Below are positions 40,701 through 52,319 of a stretch of 64,000 bases of DNA, piece by piece; the first letter of the stretch is position 1, and every line of letters starts with the position of its first letter. This DNA comes from Pseudoscleropodium purum. Taxonomy: Eukaryota; Streptophyta; Bryopsida; Hypnales; Brachytheciaceae. The stretch is taken from contig OZ017796.1 of the NCBI GenBank assembly GCA_963969395.1, forward strand, positions 19,904,501 to 19,968,500, given 5' to 3'. The position numbers and the translations under genes are program-made. The notes beneath the pieces are model-generated. The model searched no databases. It saw only the letters and a program-made list of their open reading frames with translations, and had not been told where the DNA came from.

Positions 40701-41492
40701 GGTGATTTTGTTACAAACTTTTCGAATACCCTTCCCGCAAACTTTACAATCTCCTGTTGGATTGCTTCCCTGTGATAAATAGTAAGATTTAAACATAAAC
40801 TTAACTTGAAATAGTCTATAAAATTCAACATTTTTGCCAATTCATATCTTACAAGATGAAATTTTTTTTAATCATAAAAGATGTTTGTCATGATCACTCA
40901 AGAAAAATGTTGTGTCAAATTCCATGAAGCTAATATAATGACATGAAAACATTTTTGGATTCAATAAATTAAATATCATATAAAATTAGGATTCCAATTT
41001 TTATATAATGCATTGGTTTATATTTTTTATGAATTTTATATATACATGAAATTTAGCAATTTTGGTATGATATTTATTGTAATGATAGTGTCTTAAATGT
41101 AGATGAATAAAAATACAATTGATTGAAATACATTTGATTTAGCTATGCTAAAATCAATCAAGTTAAAAAAATATAGATTGTAATAACTTTTGCTAGCTAA
41201 AAAATAATATGAAAATTCTTAGCAATTTATAAAATGGTTGAATTTGAAACATTCATCCCTTTACAATACATTTTACATTATGTAAGAATTGTTGTCATTT
41301 GAATCAAATAATATAAATCAAAGAAAAAGATGAAATATTTAATAAAATTTAGAGGATGATTTCACTACAAATTATACATGACAGTTTATATTTTTAAATC
41401 AATGGTAGAAATTGGAATTGTACTTGGGCATTGAAGACGTTGAATGAGAGACCACCTTGGTATGGAGCAACTCGATTTGCTCGTAGAGCCAT
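34771..41492 (-). CDS. CFAP20DC: CFAP20 domain-containing protein (CFAP20DC / C3orf67 homologue)
   Basis: Cilium- or flagellum-associated family; the exact biochemical role is unknown. Eleven exons on the minus strand: 41492-41424, 40769-40719, 40482-40395, 40268-40193, 39715-39616, 39418-39339, 37716-37490, 37354-37293, 36595-35215, 34954-34893 and 34785-34771. These total 2,211 nt, 736 aa, with consistent phases. The first eight exons encode a CFAP20-like beta-sandwich domain. Blocks that match human CFAP20DC from memory include YQGG, FVPKDQPLAFELR, STPLHCQIPI, IDTIVLGPVCKLRKVFT and AFGSRIPLPLS. Exon 9 is a long low-complexity, Asn/Lys/Ser/Asp-rich region (residues about 252-712), probably disordered. 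The 5' end of exon 5's intron looks like a GC donor. Introns are 0.1-1.7 kb and very AT-rich. The start is the first ATG, matching the family N-terminus. The last two short exons (EEIEAFRDQ then DKKF) are the least certain. Confidence 0.85.
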
Positions 41493-42376
41493 CTTTGAAA
41501 TTCAAAAATTGACAAAGCTTAGAATCATATATTTAGGAAACTTTAAAATTGAAGTAAAAGAATTCTATAACAAAAAAAGAACTCCAATTTTGACAAATAT
41601 TTAGTTTTATTTTGAGGATTTTTTTTTGTAACTTTTAACATTGCCATAGTCTTTAAATATTATTTCCATATTCAATAAGTTTCCATTTGTAACAAAGTTT
41701 ATGCCATGTTATCAATCTTTCTTAACTATAAGAAATATATTCAAATATTTTTGTTCAAAGTCAATGAAAGATCATTAAAGTAACTTCTCAACATAATTTG
41801 GTTCTTAGTTTCAAACTAGATAAGGTATTATTATGAATATAGCAAGATAAATTTATCTCCAGAAACTATAAAAATTCTTCTTATTTTATATTATTTTATT
41901 ATTTATTTACATACAATTATTTATAGAAATTTGCATCAGTACTAATGTATCATAGAATTTTATAGAATGTCTTCACAATATTCTTTTGATATATTTTTGA
42001 ATGTTTTAGAGCACTATTTAAATAATCAATAAGAATTTTCTTCATTCAAAAACTTCAATTTCTAGAAAATGTTTAAATTTCTTTCAATTATGAAAAAATA
42101 GAAATAGAATGCTTGGCTTTGTCAACATTTAATAAAACTAGGGAATATTGATACAATACTCTATAAATTTCAAAGTCAACTTCCTTATACCATTAAGCTC
42201 CCATTGAATGGTTATCTTTGAATTAGGAAATGCATCAAATCCTATTGGTTGTTTCAAAAAATTCTTCAATTATCATTGGTTGCCCTTAAGAACTTGTAAT
42301 AGATTTGAATGAATGAATGTGGCTCCAAATATAGGTGGTGCAAAAGGTTAGTGGTACCTTGGATGAAATCACCTTA
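41493..42376. other. Spacer upstream of CFAP20DC
   Basis: Contains the CFAP20DC promoter by position, on the minus strand. It is AT-rich with no recognisable motif beyond chance TATA-like words. No gene seen. Confidence 0.45.
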
Positions 42377-43132
42377 GAGCATCTTCAATCTACAAACAAT
42401 AAATGGCGCTTTAAAAAGAGGATGGTGCAATTTTTCTTTTCAAAAGACTCTTTTTTAAAGTGTGTGAAAGAGGGTAGAGCCTTCTAATGCGGAAAACATA
42501 GTTTGGGAACTTTGTAGAACCTTGTCAAATTACAACTAAGGCTTTCACAAGTTAGAGTGAGTAACTTTGTTGACTTATCATGAAGACAACTACTTTTAGT
42601 TGACCATGTCCTCCTTTTGCTCCCTCATTGTCTATGTCATGCATGATTAAATTGTAAGAGTTTTTACTTGCTTGTTTAGAAGGCACTGAAAAGATCCAAA
42701 AAAATGCAATATTAGAGTTAGGAAATGCCAAGCCCGTGAAGGTAATGTGGGAGGTGCTATTAGCCTTGGTCACGTTTCTTTGAAGACAAGTAGGACTTGC
42801 CATCATGGTATTTTTTGACTTTGTAGTGCTAGATTGCACTACAAAAAAATAGTTTGGCTAAAAATTGATGACAATTTATGAAGTTTTTTGCTAGAAAACT
42901 TCAAATTAAGGAAAAAAACCTTGGATGAAATTGCCAGATTGTGGATGAAAATAGAATTATAGATATGTAATATATACTAATGTGATATTTTCTATCTAAT
43001 ATGTGGATGAATGTTGAAATTTAAAGCACCACTATAACATTTTATATTGCCACCTTGGCACTTCATAAAAAATGAACAAAAAGCCCTCCTTGCCATTGCT
43101 ATACCTTCATAAATGGCAGACTGTGGATGCTC
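42377..43132. mobile_element. Harbinger-type MITE with TTA target duplication
   Basis: The left end reads GAGCATCTTCAATCTACAAA and the reverse complement of the right end reads GAGCATCCACAGTCTGCCAT, an imperfect terminal inverted repeat starting GAGCATC. It is flanked on both sides by TTA (42,374-42,376 and 43,133-43,135). TTA duplications and GAGCATC-type ends are typical of plant PIF/Harbinger non-autonomous elements. The 756-bp interior encodes no transposase; a 95-codon open frame on the minus strand inside it is probably spurious. Confidence 0.75.
42820..42845. repeat. Perfect 10-bp stem hairpin
   Basis: TTTGTAGTGC and GCACTACAAA are perfectly complementary around a 6-nt loop (TAGATT). 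It lies in the interior of the Harbinger-type element. Both arms contain a CACTA/TAGTG core, which could be the point where a second element inserted or recombined. Confidence 0.8.
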
Positions 43133-43898
43133 TTAATTTTGAAAGAGCAAAATTAAATTTCAGGAGTGTTTTGCCTCAGTCCATTTTTTTGAAAAGTTGC
43201 ATTTGGGAGGAATAAAATGTCTGAAACCTTCGAACTTGAACTTGAGTGGTGGTTTGCATACATATCCTGTAGCCCGAGAAACATTCAAGTGGATTACAAG
43301 TAGATAATTTACATCTTTAAAAGCACCGCTACAGAATTTGTCGGCACCCCCATAATAAGAATCCAGTCAACGACAGTGACGAAGGCCGGCACGAAGCCCA
43401 AGCCAAACAAAAGTCTTCCGTCCAGAGATTTTAAATTTCATTTGGAGAAGTGGCCAGGTATTTCTCCAATACTCACGTGATAATTGAGTGAACTTATGTA
43501 AAATTTGGCAATTAGTTTTAGATTGCAACAGAAATCTGGCTATTTGGGAAAAAAAGAGGTTTCATTTCCTTTTCAAAAATAGCCAGCCAGTGTGTTTCAG
43601 TGTCTCTGAGGCAAAGTGGCCTAAACTTGAGCAAGAAAGAACACCGAGCTGTTCCGTCGATTCCTCGGTGCACTGTCGTCGCCCTCGGCTGTTTCGAGTT
43701 TGGACGAGCAAGCTGCGATTAATCATGATCAGAGTCCTTCGTTGACTTTCCGTCCCTCACGGGAACTGTAGATAAGACCTTCATTATATTCCAAACAGAA
43801 CAGAGTCCATGACTATCGACAATCACGTGAATCAATTCGCCTGTGTCCCTCTGTGAATCACGCACCAGATCACACACTTGTTAGTTTGCTAGCTAGCT
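43133..43898 (+). promoter_or_regulatory. Upstream region of the secreted-protein gene
   Basis: About 770 bp that becomes GC-richer from 43,330 onward. A minor open frame (43,488-43,745) matches nothing known. No reliable TATA box was identified within 100 bp of the start codon at 43,899. Confidence 0.35.
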
Positions 43899-44375
43899 AT
43901 GGCGTTTGCAATGCAGTCTGGTTTGCTCCTTGCGATCTTGGTGTTGGCAATGGTGGCCAACCTGGTGTCCGCAGACTCAGGACCCTCCTGCATCTCCAGC
44001 TTCGCCGTGTCCGGTCGGAAGTTCAAGCTCCAGAACCGTCCCCTTCAAGCGGGTGAAGGCGACGTGTGTCCCGAGGGCCTTCCCAGCAGCACGGTGACAT
44101 TTTGCTAGGGCGCGGGCAAGCAGGTGAAGATCATGGGCAACTTCGCCGCGGCGGATCTTGGAGTGTGCAAAGCTTCTGATAACCCGTACACGCTGTCCGC
44201 CACCGCGGTGGTCACGTATGAGCAGTATGGGGACACCGTGGTGATTCGTATTGTGGGAAGAGTGCCGGCAGCGTTCCGCGTCATGGCGGTGGAGGGGAAG
44301 AAGATGGGCTTGGGGCTCAGTGGACAGCGATATGGCGTGTCCACTTTCATCGACGCTGGTCCCGCCTATTGCTAG
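43899..44375 (+). pseudogene. Small secreted Cys-containing protein gene with one in-frame stop
   Basis: I do not recognise the family. The frame opens at ATG 43,899 with a clear signal peptide (MAFAMQSG, then a hydrophobic core and AxA-like LVSA cleavage near residue 25). It runs open to Cys-stop at 44,103-44,108, and the same frame resumes at once and stays open to a second stop at 44,373-44,375. Conceptually 158 aa with five cysteines after the signal peptide (SC, VCPEG, TFC, GVC, AYC). The interrupting TAG at 44,106-44,108 could have arisen from CAG by one C-to-T change. The coding part is GC-rich and unlike its surroundings, with no other lesion. It is either a recent pseudogene, a null allele or a sequencing error. 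An intron across the stop is unlikely because no good splice sites flank it. Confidence 0.65.
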
Positions 44376-44439
44376 CTGATCGTTCGATCTCACTCCTGGC
44401 ATGGCAAAATGCTTGCAAACAGCTACCTGTAATAGTGGT

Positions 44440-45515
44440 TTGTGCTTGCATTGTATGCGTTATTACAGTAGCGGTACATCACAGCACGGTACGTAGCGGT
44501 ACAGTAGCTAGCTCGGATCTCTTAAAGTCGCAGGAATAGTAGGTTTGGAGATAGAGGTATGGTTTTCAAGTAAGTATGGTGCTGGGGGGTATTCGTGTGG
44601 TGGTTTTGATGTGGACATTCCCGTGGACATTGAACTCATATCCCGTTGAATTGTATTTAATTTATTGTTGTTGCTTTCGATCTCCTTGCATGAGGGAGTG
44701 TTGGCTTATCCTCAAGATTCCATACTTCGAAGCATGCTCGAATGCATATTCACTTGCACATGATAATCGTACTCGTGGCATGGACGCGTACGCACCGCAC
44801 TTGCTTGTATGCGTTATTGCAGTAGCGAGACAGCTAGTGTCTAGCTCGAATCCATGCTTTTCGGACTGTCTTCGACTTGTAATAATCTATATACCCTCAT
44901 TGATTCAGAGCTGCAGAAGGAGTGTGCGTGGAATTTGCAATTTAAGTTGTTGGGATTGGTATGTGGATTTCTAGAGCTCTTCAATCTCGTTACATTCCAT
45001 GCTCCATGCCATTTTGGCATTGCACAAGCTTGTTGTGCCCATAGATATGAAAATTGTAACTGTGAAAATTACATTTCATCTCCAACTATCCCCAACATAT
45101 ATTGTGCATCGTCAAAGTTAGGATTTCCACCCCATCCCCCTCCTGGCTCCCCAAATCTTTTCATTTAATTCCTTGAGGATCAGCCGGCCCCTTCATTTTA
45201 ATGGAATACTACCAGTTTAATGAAACTGGTGGTGTTATTCCTAACTTTGAGATTCGCAGGAACGCATGGCGCGCTTCGCGATGAAGGTTTTCAAGCAATG
45301 GGATATTGGCATGGTAGTTTTGGTGAGGACATTGAACTCGATCATTTCCCATTGACTTGTATTGATTTGATTGTTAAATTTGTTGCTGCTTAATTTCTCC
45401 TTGCTTGAGGGAGTGTTGGCTTCTCCTCCTGCTAATCACCGTGTACACATACTAGTCTTTGAAGAAGCACGCTCGATTATATACATTTTCACTTGCTCAT
45501 GATAATCGCAATGCA
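44440..45515. repeat. Duplicated 3' flank of the secreted-protein gene
   Basis: About 210 bp at 44,560-44,775 recurs at 45,280-45,500 in the same orientation. Shared blocks: GGTTTTCAAG, GGACATTGAACTC, GAGGGAGTGTTGGCTT, TTTCACTTGC.CATGATAATCG (the first with CACTTGCACATGATAATCG). Separately, TATGCGTTATT.CAGTAGCG and CTAGCTCG at 44,455-44,515 recur at 44,808-44,850. No second copy of the coding region is visible, so this may be the remnant of a lost tandem gene copy. Confidence 0.75.
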
Positions 45516-46324
45516 CTTTGAGTCTCCGAGGCTCAAGAGTTTCTCGGCTGGTGAACTTAACGATCTGATACTTTAGTTCATCCTGATTCTCTTTCAGCGA
45601 TTGCTTATATCTCGAGGTCTAGAATCCAATACCAGTAGTATCTATATATGTAGCTGCCTTGTTTCTTTGCTCGTCTGTTCAACTTTGAATTATTTGACAG
45701 TAAGGGGCCGTTCCCACCTGGCGTTTGCAAACAGCATGTGCTTAAAGATAAAACTTCAGCATTAAAAAGAAATCATCATGTTCGGAATTGTACCGATGGT
45801 TTCGAAAACAGGTGTTGTTCCCATATGGTTGGTATTTTATTCAGCAGTTACGGAACCTCATGGACCCCAACACATCCGCTTTCAAGATTTTGACCGGATG
45901 ACCAGAATTTATCAAAATTCAAAATTTTGAAAATAAAGAAGTCACTCCCCCAAATCCAAGGAATTGTAAAGAAAATCCAAATATTAGAAAAGTCTTCACT
46001 ACAATTCATTTCCAAATTCTAAACTCTACACAATGGATTGAGAGATTGTTTTTACAATGAAATTCATTGTCCATTATGAATTTTCAAAGGGTATGGGACA
46101 ATTTGAAGATGAGAGTTGGACCACTCATTGTCAAAATGCAAGAATTGTGTGCAATGTAGGCATAGTAGAATAACTTTTTTCAAGAAACTTTGAACTAAGA
46201 GAAGTTGGTAAATCAAACTAACTTTCATCTCCAAAAATCCATTTGAGATTCAGAGTCTCCAATCAAAAGTTTGGGACAAAATTCAAAGAGGGGTTGGGAA
46301 AAACTCCTATAGTTTCATTGCACA
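45516..46324. other. Intergenic DNA, no gene seen
   Basis: Transition from mixed-composition DNA to AT-rich repeats. The segment around 45,940-46,310 shares words (AAGAGGGGTTGGGA, TGAGATTCAGAGTCTCCAAT) with the inverted sequence around 49,985-50,110 (AACCCCTCTTTGAA, TTGGAGGCTCTGAATCTCA), so it is also a dispersed repeat. Confidence 0.45.
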
Positions 46325-46968
46325 TTAACCCCTAAATGTTCAAGGCCTTTTTTGAGCTTCTTGAAACTTGTTCAAAAATTGAATAGAAAACTAACATTTT
46401 GATAAGTCTTATCAAATTTTTTAAAATTGTAACCATACATATTGAAACCAAACATGTTAAATGTTTAATGGAAAAAGAAAAGTTAACGACATCACTTATA
46501 AATTGAAAGATTGGAAGGTTTGATCATGCTGCTATTAAAACTATGAAACTAGTTTGAAGTCTTTCAATCTACTTTACACACATCAAATCTAAAAAATTGG
46601 TCACCACAAATACATGAGGATTAAAGGACAAAACTTGCATAATCTTGGAATCAATTTATAGCTTTTCTAAATCTATTTTTTTAATTTTTATAAATGAATT
46701 TTTCATGTGGTTTTTTCTTTAAGATCTAGTGTATTTGAGAGCCCTAAACACTAGAAAATCAAGATTAGCAATGGACTCCCTTGCACAATGTCTTGAATAG
46801 AAAATACACAATCATTCATTTTCATAATTAGATTTTTGATGCTACAACTAGATTTTCAAAATAATTTCAAATATAAAAAATACTGAAAATACTAGCTTAA
46901 ATATGTTTATTGAACTTCAAATTTTTGTCGACAAGAAAATTTGGAACTTCAAGCATTTAAAGGATTAA
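46325..46968. repeat. TTAA-terminated short element, copy C
   Basis: Starts TTAACCCCTAAATGTTCAAG and ends in a sequence whose reverse complement is TTAATCCTTTAAATGCTTGA. TTAA at both extremes plus an imperfect inverted repeat of about 14 bp resembles a piggyBac-type layout. The 644-bp length and lack of coding capacity fit a MITE. The family assignment is inference. Confidence 0.5.
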
Positions 46969-47259
46969 GGCAAGTACACCCAAACTGCCGCTTTTTGCTA
47001 TCCTACCTAGTTACTATTATTATTAGACAAGCCAACTTTTCATATTTTCTTCTTGGCTAGTGAAAGGAGCTTCCAACACACTACAGAATGTAGCATTTTA
47101 ATATTGTATGCAAAAGTTATGATGGGTCATAGCTTTTTTTTATTGAAGTTGTAAGGCATTGATTTTGAAGATGTACCATTAGAAGAGTTTTGGTGGGTCA
47201 AGAAGCCCATTTTGGGCTTGTTCTCCTGTAGCTGTTCCCTGCAACAAGGGGAATGGCCC

Positions 47260-47460
47260 GCTGTTAGAATTTTTTTTTTCTTAAAATTAAAAAAAAAAAA
47301 AAAAATTTAGTCTCCAAATGCAAAATTTTAAATTTTTTTTAAATTTAAAAAAAATTTGGTCAATGGTGTGGTAGGGTCTCGGCCACGTTAGACCGCTGCC
47401 TTGAACCTGTTTCCTACGATCGTAGGCTATGATAACTCGCAGGCATTCAGAGGCCCCAAA
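47260..47460. repeat. Shared repeat block with palindrome
   Basis: A block starting GGTAGGGTCTCGGCCACGTT at about 47,371 matches GGTAGGGTCTTAACCACATC at about 14,398, and both end in an AGGCC.CAAA block about 85 bp on. This copy contains a perfect 14-bp palindrome, CCTACGATCGTAGG, near 47,414. An oligo-T/oligo-A tract precedes it. Confidence 0.6.
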
Positions 47461-49249
47461 AATCTTTTAATGACTAAGTGATGATAGTTTTGAGGTTTGT
47501 GGCATATATAGGATATATCCTGTATATAGTTGCATTGCACAATGAAGAAAAAAAAGGAAGAACATACACATCTAAGACACTTCAAATGATTTAGGTGCCA
47601 TAAACTTACCATAAGCTTATCGTGAATTTATTTAGCAATGTATTTGAACCATTATTTTCATTTTCATGTCAGAACCATGCTACACCCAAAAAGTATTTAG
47701 TGTCATCTATACAGAGCTACTTATTAAAGGCTATAACTTTCTATAGAAGATGAATATTTTTACCAGAATCGTAGATATCAATACTATTCAAAGAAAAAGA
47801 TTCCTATGTACATAGTTCACAAAAGTACTTGTCATTTTTGGAAAAAGAAAGATATATTATAGGGTGGTCATAATAAAAACATGTAACTTCCCATTGTGCT
47901 CCATAGGAGCGACTATTCTTGTCTTTGGAGATTCTAATGTATCTTTCACTTCTTTATATGGTTCCAATAGAAATCTAGAAGCAATCCTTTATACAATGAA
48001 ACAATGAATGAGTCTTTTGCCATGTCTAGTGTGCTCATTGTATTCATGAAGTGCTGACTTTCTAATCCAACTCTAAAACTCTGAATCCTAATTGCACACT
48101 TAATTCAATTAAAACTACATTATCTAGAATACAACAAAATTGAATTCAATCTTGAAATAGAGCTTGCATTGAACTTCAATCTATTAATAGTGGATTTATT
48201 TACTTTAGTCAATCTATGAAGCTAGTTCAAAGAAAAGTCGGGCTACACACATGACATGTGTTGATGAGAAGTTGTTTCTCTCAAAATTGTAATTCACACA
48301 ATATTATTGTAATAATGAAATGTAGTGTTCCTAAAACTTACTACAAACACTAAATGTCAATATGATGGCATCAATTGTCAACTTTATTTCTACAAAAAAC
48401 ACGTAATTCAAAGCAAAATAGTTCAACTTGTACTAAAGTAGTATTTAAAATTAAATTAAAATGTCAATATCAATACTAATCACCAACTACAAAATGAAAA
48501 TTATTATGAGTTTAGTGATGTGGTAAAGAACTTTGTAGGTAACATAATACTAAATATCATTCTCAATGCAATTTTCCTTCACATGGCTCCTTGTCTTTTG
48601 AAATAAGAAAGAGCAGTAAGAAAAAACATTTTAAAACGTTATAAAACCAAAGTTTTTGGCTTCAAAGTTTAGAAATATAAGAGGTAGCTAACGGTAGGAA
48701 ATCCTTTAGTAAGATACGCTACCTTTGAAACAACTAGTCCAATGTCTTTTGCGGTATGTATTTCAAATTCTTGCATGAACTCATTAAAATTAAAATTGGG
48801 AAAAAGATACATGCATGAGAGTTAAACTTATCTCTTATCAAGTGTCACTAAGTTATGTGTATATGTAATCACCATGTATTTGCTATATAGCGTATACTAA
48901 TTGGAATTTGGATGAAAAGACTACATTACGTGATTCTCTAATTGGTTTTAGTGGTTGGAAGGAAAGACATGTTGAAGTGCACCTTGATAATAGAGAGGTA
49001 TTCACTTCTAATGTTCATTATGATGGAACACCAATAATTAATAATAGGGTCTCTTTCAAAAACAATAATAAATAGATCACTAGTAGAAACATGGGCCATG
49101 TAGACTTGGGAAACATGTCCCTAAAGACCAAAATTTAGTTTAGTTGGTCATGTGGGTCTATTCATGGGGCTTTTGAGTAGTCTATGTGACCTATATTTTT
49201 TATAATAGATAGAAGGCTATCCATAAATCAAGATTACATAGGATGCATG
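47461..49249. other. AT-rich intergenic DNA, no gene seen
   Basis: No coding region above about 60 codons. A CACTA-like start, CACTAGTAGAAACATGGGCC, occurs near 49,078, with no partner end identified. Confidence 0.5.
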
Positions 49250-49876
49250 TTAACCCCTAAATATTTTTTTTTATGTTCAAAAATTGAATTCAAAGTTTAG
49301 AGCTTAAAAAAAAGAATTGATTTTCATCCTTCAAAAGTTTATTTAAATACAAGTATGCACAAGATTGAAACAAAACTAATTGGTTTATTATTCTCGGATG
49401 GAATTAAAAGATATTTATTCCAATGATGAGATTGTTCTAGTAAAAAAACTAAACCTTATGGAACATTTTTTAATTTATTTAAAAAGTGAGTTCAAAATTA
49501 AATTTTGTCAATACTTTTTGGAAGAAGATATTCCAATTTTTGCCAAAATACAAATCTCTTCATCATTTTATCATCACTACTCCAAATAGAATAAATCACG
49601 TCTTTTCATATATACAAAAATATTTTCTTTAAAAAACAATTTTTTTTTCAATCTTCTGAAACTTTGTAATTTTTTTGGTTTTTCTTGATGAACTTCATTT
49701 AGAACAAAGTGTTGCATAACTTTTGCTCCCATGCACCAATTGAAATAAAAGTTATATCCAAGTAAAGCTAATATATTTTTCAATCTTTAAAAAATCTCAT
49801 TAAAAATTGAGATCACACAACTCTACCCAAATTCTCATTTATCTCCCAAGGAGACAAAAGGTCTTTCAAGGATTAA
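49250..49876. repeat. TTAA-terminated short element, copy D
   Basis: Begins TTAACCCCTAAATATTTT and ends in a sequence whose reverse complement is TTAATCCTTGAAAGACCT. The interior (TTGATTTTCATCCTTCAA, CAAGATTGAAACAAAACT, CCAATGATGAGATTG, AAATAGAATAAATCA) matches copies A and B. Length 627 bp, non-coding. Confidence 0.5.
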
Positions 49877-52319
49877 ATCATTATCAACATAGAATGTTAA
49901 ACTTGCCTTTTGGATATTGTAATTATTTTTTTGTAAAATGAAATGATAAATTGCACTTCTTGTTGCAAAAAGTCTAGCTAAGAACATGTTCTTCCAAACC
50001 CCTCTTTGAATTTGTCCCTAACTTTGGATTGGAGGCTCTGAATCTCAAACGCATTTTTGGAAATAAAAGTTAGCTTGATTTACCAACTTTTTTTAGTTCA
50101 AAGTTTCTTGAAAAAAAGAAATTTTACTATGCCTTCATGAGGTCTAAAGTTCTACATTAAACAAGATTCCTAAGTTGGACTTGAATAGGTATAAATGGTT
50201 GAGCTCCTACTAATCTTAATTCAAATATTCTACATGGGTTGCTTTATTTCCTGTCACCCCACTTGTATAAATAGATTGCCTATAGACCCTCCTAAATTCA
50301 CATCAATAGGGATATCCAAATTTATATGGAGTAATGGCTAGAAAGCTCCAATGTGTTGGATTTTTTCTAAATGGACCCCCCTAATGTCTGCCTTTGGCAA
50401 CCACCATTCTTATGTAATGGGCCTTTGATCAAGCATATTGATAAAAATGGCTATTAGTTGCTAAAATCTTCATTTCTTAAAGTTTTCAAGTTATTATTAT
50501 AAAGTACTTTTGTTGTGGTGGGCCAATAATATAGAAGTGATTAATGGATTTAAGAATATTCTTACGACAATGCCACCTCAATTGCCATGTAGGTTCATTA
50601 GAGAAGTGATCAATCAAGTGGGAACGCACAACAATTTACAGCTGAATTAATGCTACCATAAGGCCAAGTGGGAACAACCTTTAAGCTGATTAATTATATT
50701 TATTTTGGATCTTTTTCTTCTAGAGAGAAGTGTTGTGCATTTAATGTGGGAAGGAGCGTTGTTGGTTTTGGAGACTAATAAAAGGTTCAACTGAATTGGC
50801 AAGTTTGAGATTGCTTGAAATGAGACGCCCAAGCAATTTCTAGAATAGGTTTAGAGTTAGGTTTAATGCAATTGTAATGAACTTTTGCCATTTTAACTGA
50901 AATCTGTGAATGAATTTAGTGGACAATATATTTACTCAAATTAATGTTTTATTCATGATAATTGCAAATTGAAATTGAGGGAAGGCTAGAATTTATCGTT
51001 CTTGAGTTTTAAGGACATTGGTTGCAAGGTAGTTTGCTCAATTGTTCTTTGTTCTTTCAATACTAGACTCTCACCATCTATAGTGTAGGATTCAACTATG
51101 ACTCCATCTAAGCTATAATTTCTTTAGCAGCTTGTTCTCTGAGCTCATTTGCAAGTGGTCTTACGTTTGTCACTGGTACTGATAACATTTGCCATACTAT
51201 GACACACTACTAGAATAAGGGGGAATTATGTTTGTTAGCCATGTTTGTGGTGATGGCAGGAATAGAATGGTGTTTGCCTTAGCAAAAACAACTTTTGGCA
51301 ATGGGAGTGTGGCAAATAAGAAGAGACAATTTTCTAAGCAACATCTCAGCAATCCATACTTTAACTCTTTTATTTTTGCAATAGAACATGGCAACAATTG
51401 ACTAGCAATACAATTTTCAACCATTTTTATGAAAGATTTCAAGTTATTAGAAAATTCTTGGTATCCAGTGCACTTTGTGAAAGTATTGTATTTGGCCGTA
51501 TTTCAATATTCAACAAGGCTTACAAGTGCATTTTGTAGTTCTTAAAATTTTTTCTTTCGCTATTGTCTCTACAAAGGCTTAGTATGGTTCTATTTTACAT
51601 GATTAAATTTATGAAGTATTGGCTATAATTCTTGAAGACCACAAATACATGGTTGCTTCCAAAACATATGGTTTTAAGAGGAAACTTTGAATATTAGCCA
51701 ATGTTGGTTTGGTACATGTTTTAGGTTGATGTTATTGACCATCTTGAAAAATTAGAAATGTATGGTTATTATGCAACTTTGCACTGATGTAGCAAGTGAA
51801 ACCAAGAAGAGAATAATAGAAATTGGATAAGACATAAATAGGCAGCCAAGCAAAAAGTTTGCATAAGTGTGGAGCATTAGTGTCTGGCATTGCCTTGATA
51901 TCTGGTTTGCCAAAAGATTTTTGGTTTACTACACTGTAAAAGCCCTTGTAGTAGAGAGCGCTTTATCAAAGCCCATCAAAGCTCACTAATAGACGCTAGC
52001 TTGAAAAGAGTATAGAAAAATTCAAAATCTATCGGTGCCAAAAAAAAATGTAGCCCTACCTTGTTCCTAAAGAAGGAAATATTTCCAAACATATCTTATT
52101 GTGAAAAAATGACAACTAAAATCCAAGTTCTTACATAAATTATAAATACATAATGAATCCAAACACTACCTTGTTCCAAAACAAAACAAAATATACAACC
52201 TAGCTTATATAAAAAAACAAAACCTACCTCCTCACAAAAAGTCAAAATGAATTGAAGACAATAGCTTGTTTTTTCCAAAAACCACATATTCTGGTTGCAT
52301 TATTATTTTATAAAAATAT
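49877..52319. other. AT-rich intergenic DNA with a CACTA-like terminus
   Basis: No gene is supported. CACTACTAGAATAAGGGGG at about 51,206 has the look of a CACTA transposon left end, but no matching TAGTG right end was found. The surrounding open frame (51,197-51,442, minus) matches nothing. Confidence 0.45.

Noticed and set aside
42552..42839. 95-codon open frame on the minus strand
   Set aside because: It lies wholly inside the Harbinger-type MITE, has no known domain and no splice or start context.
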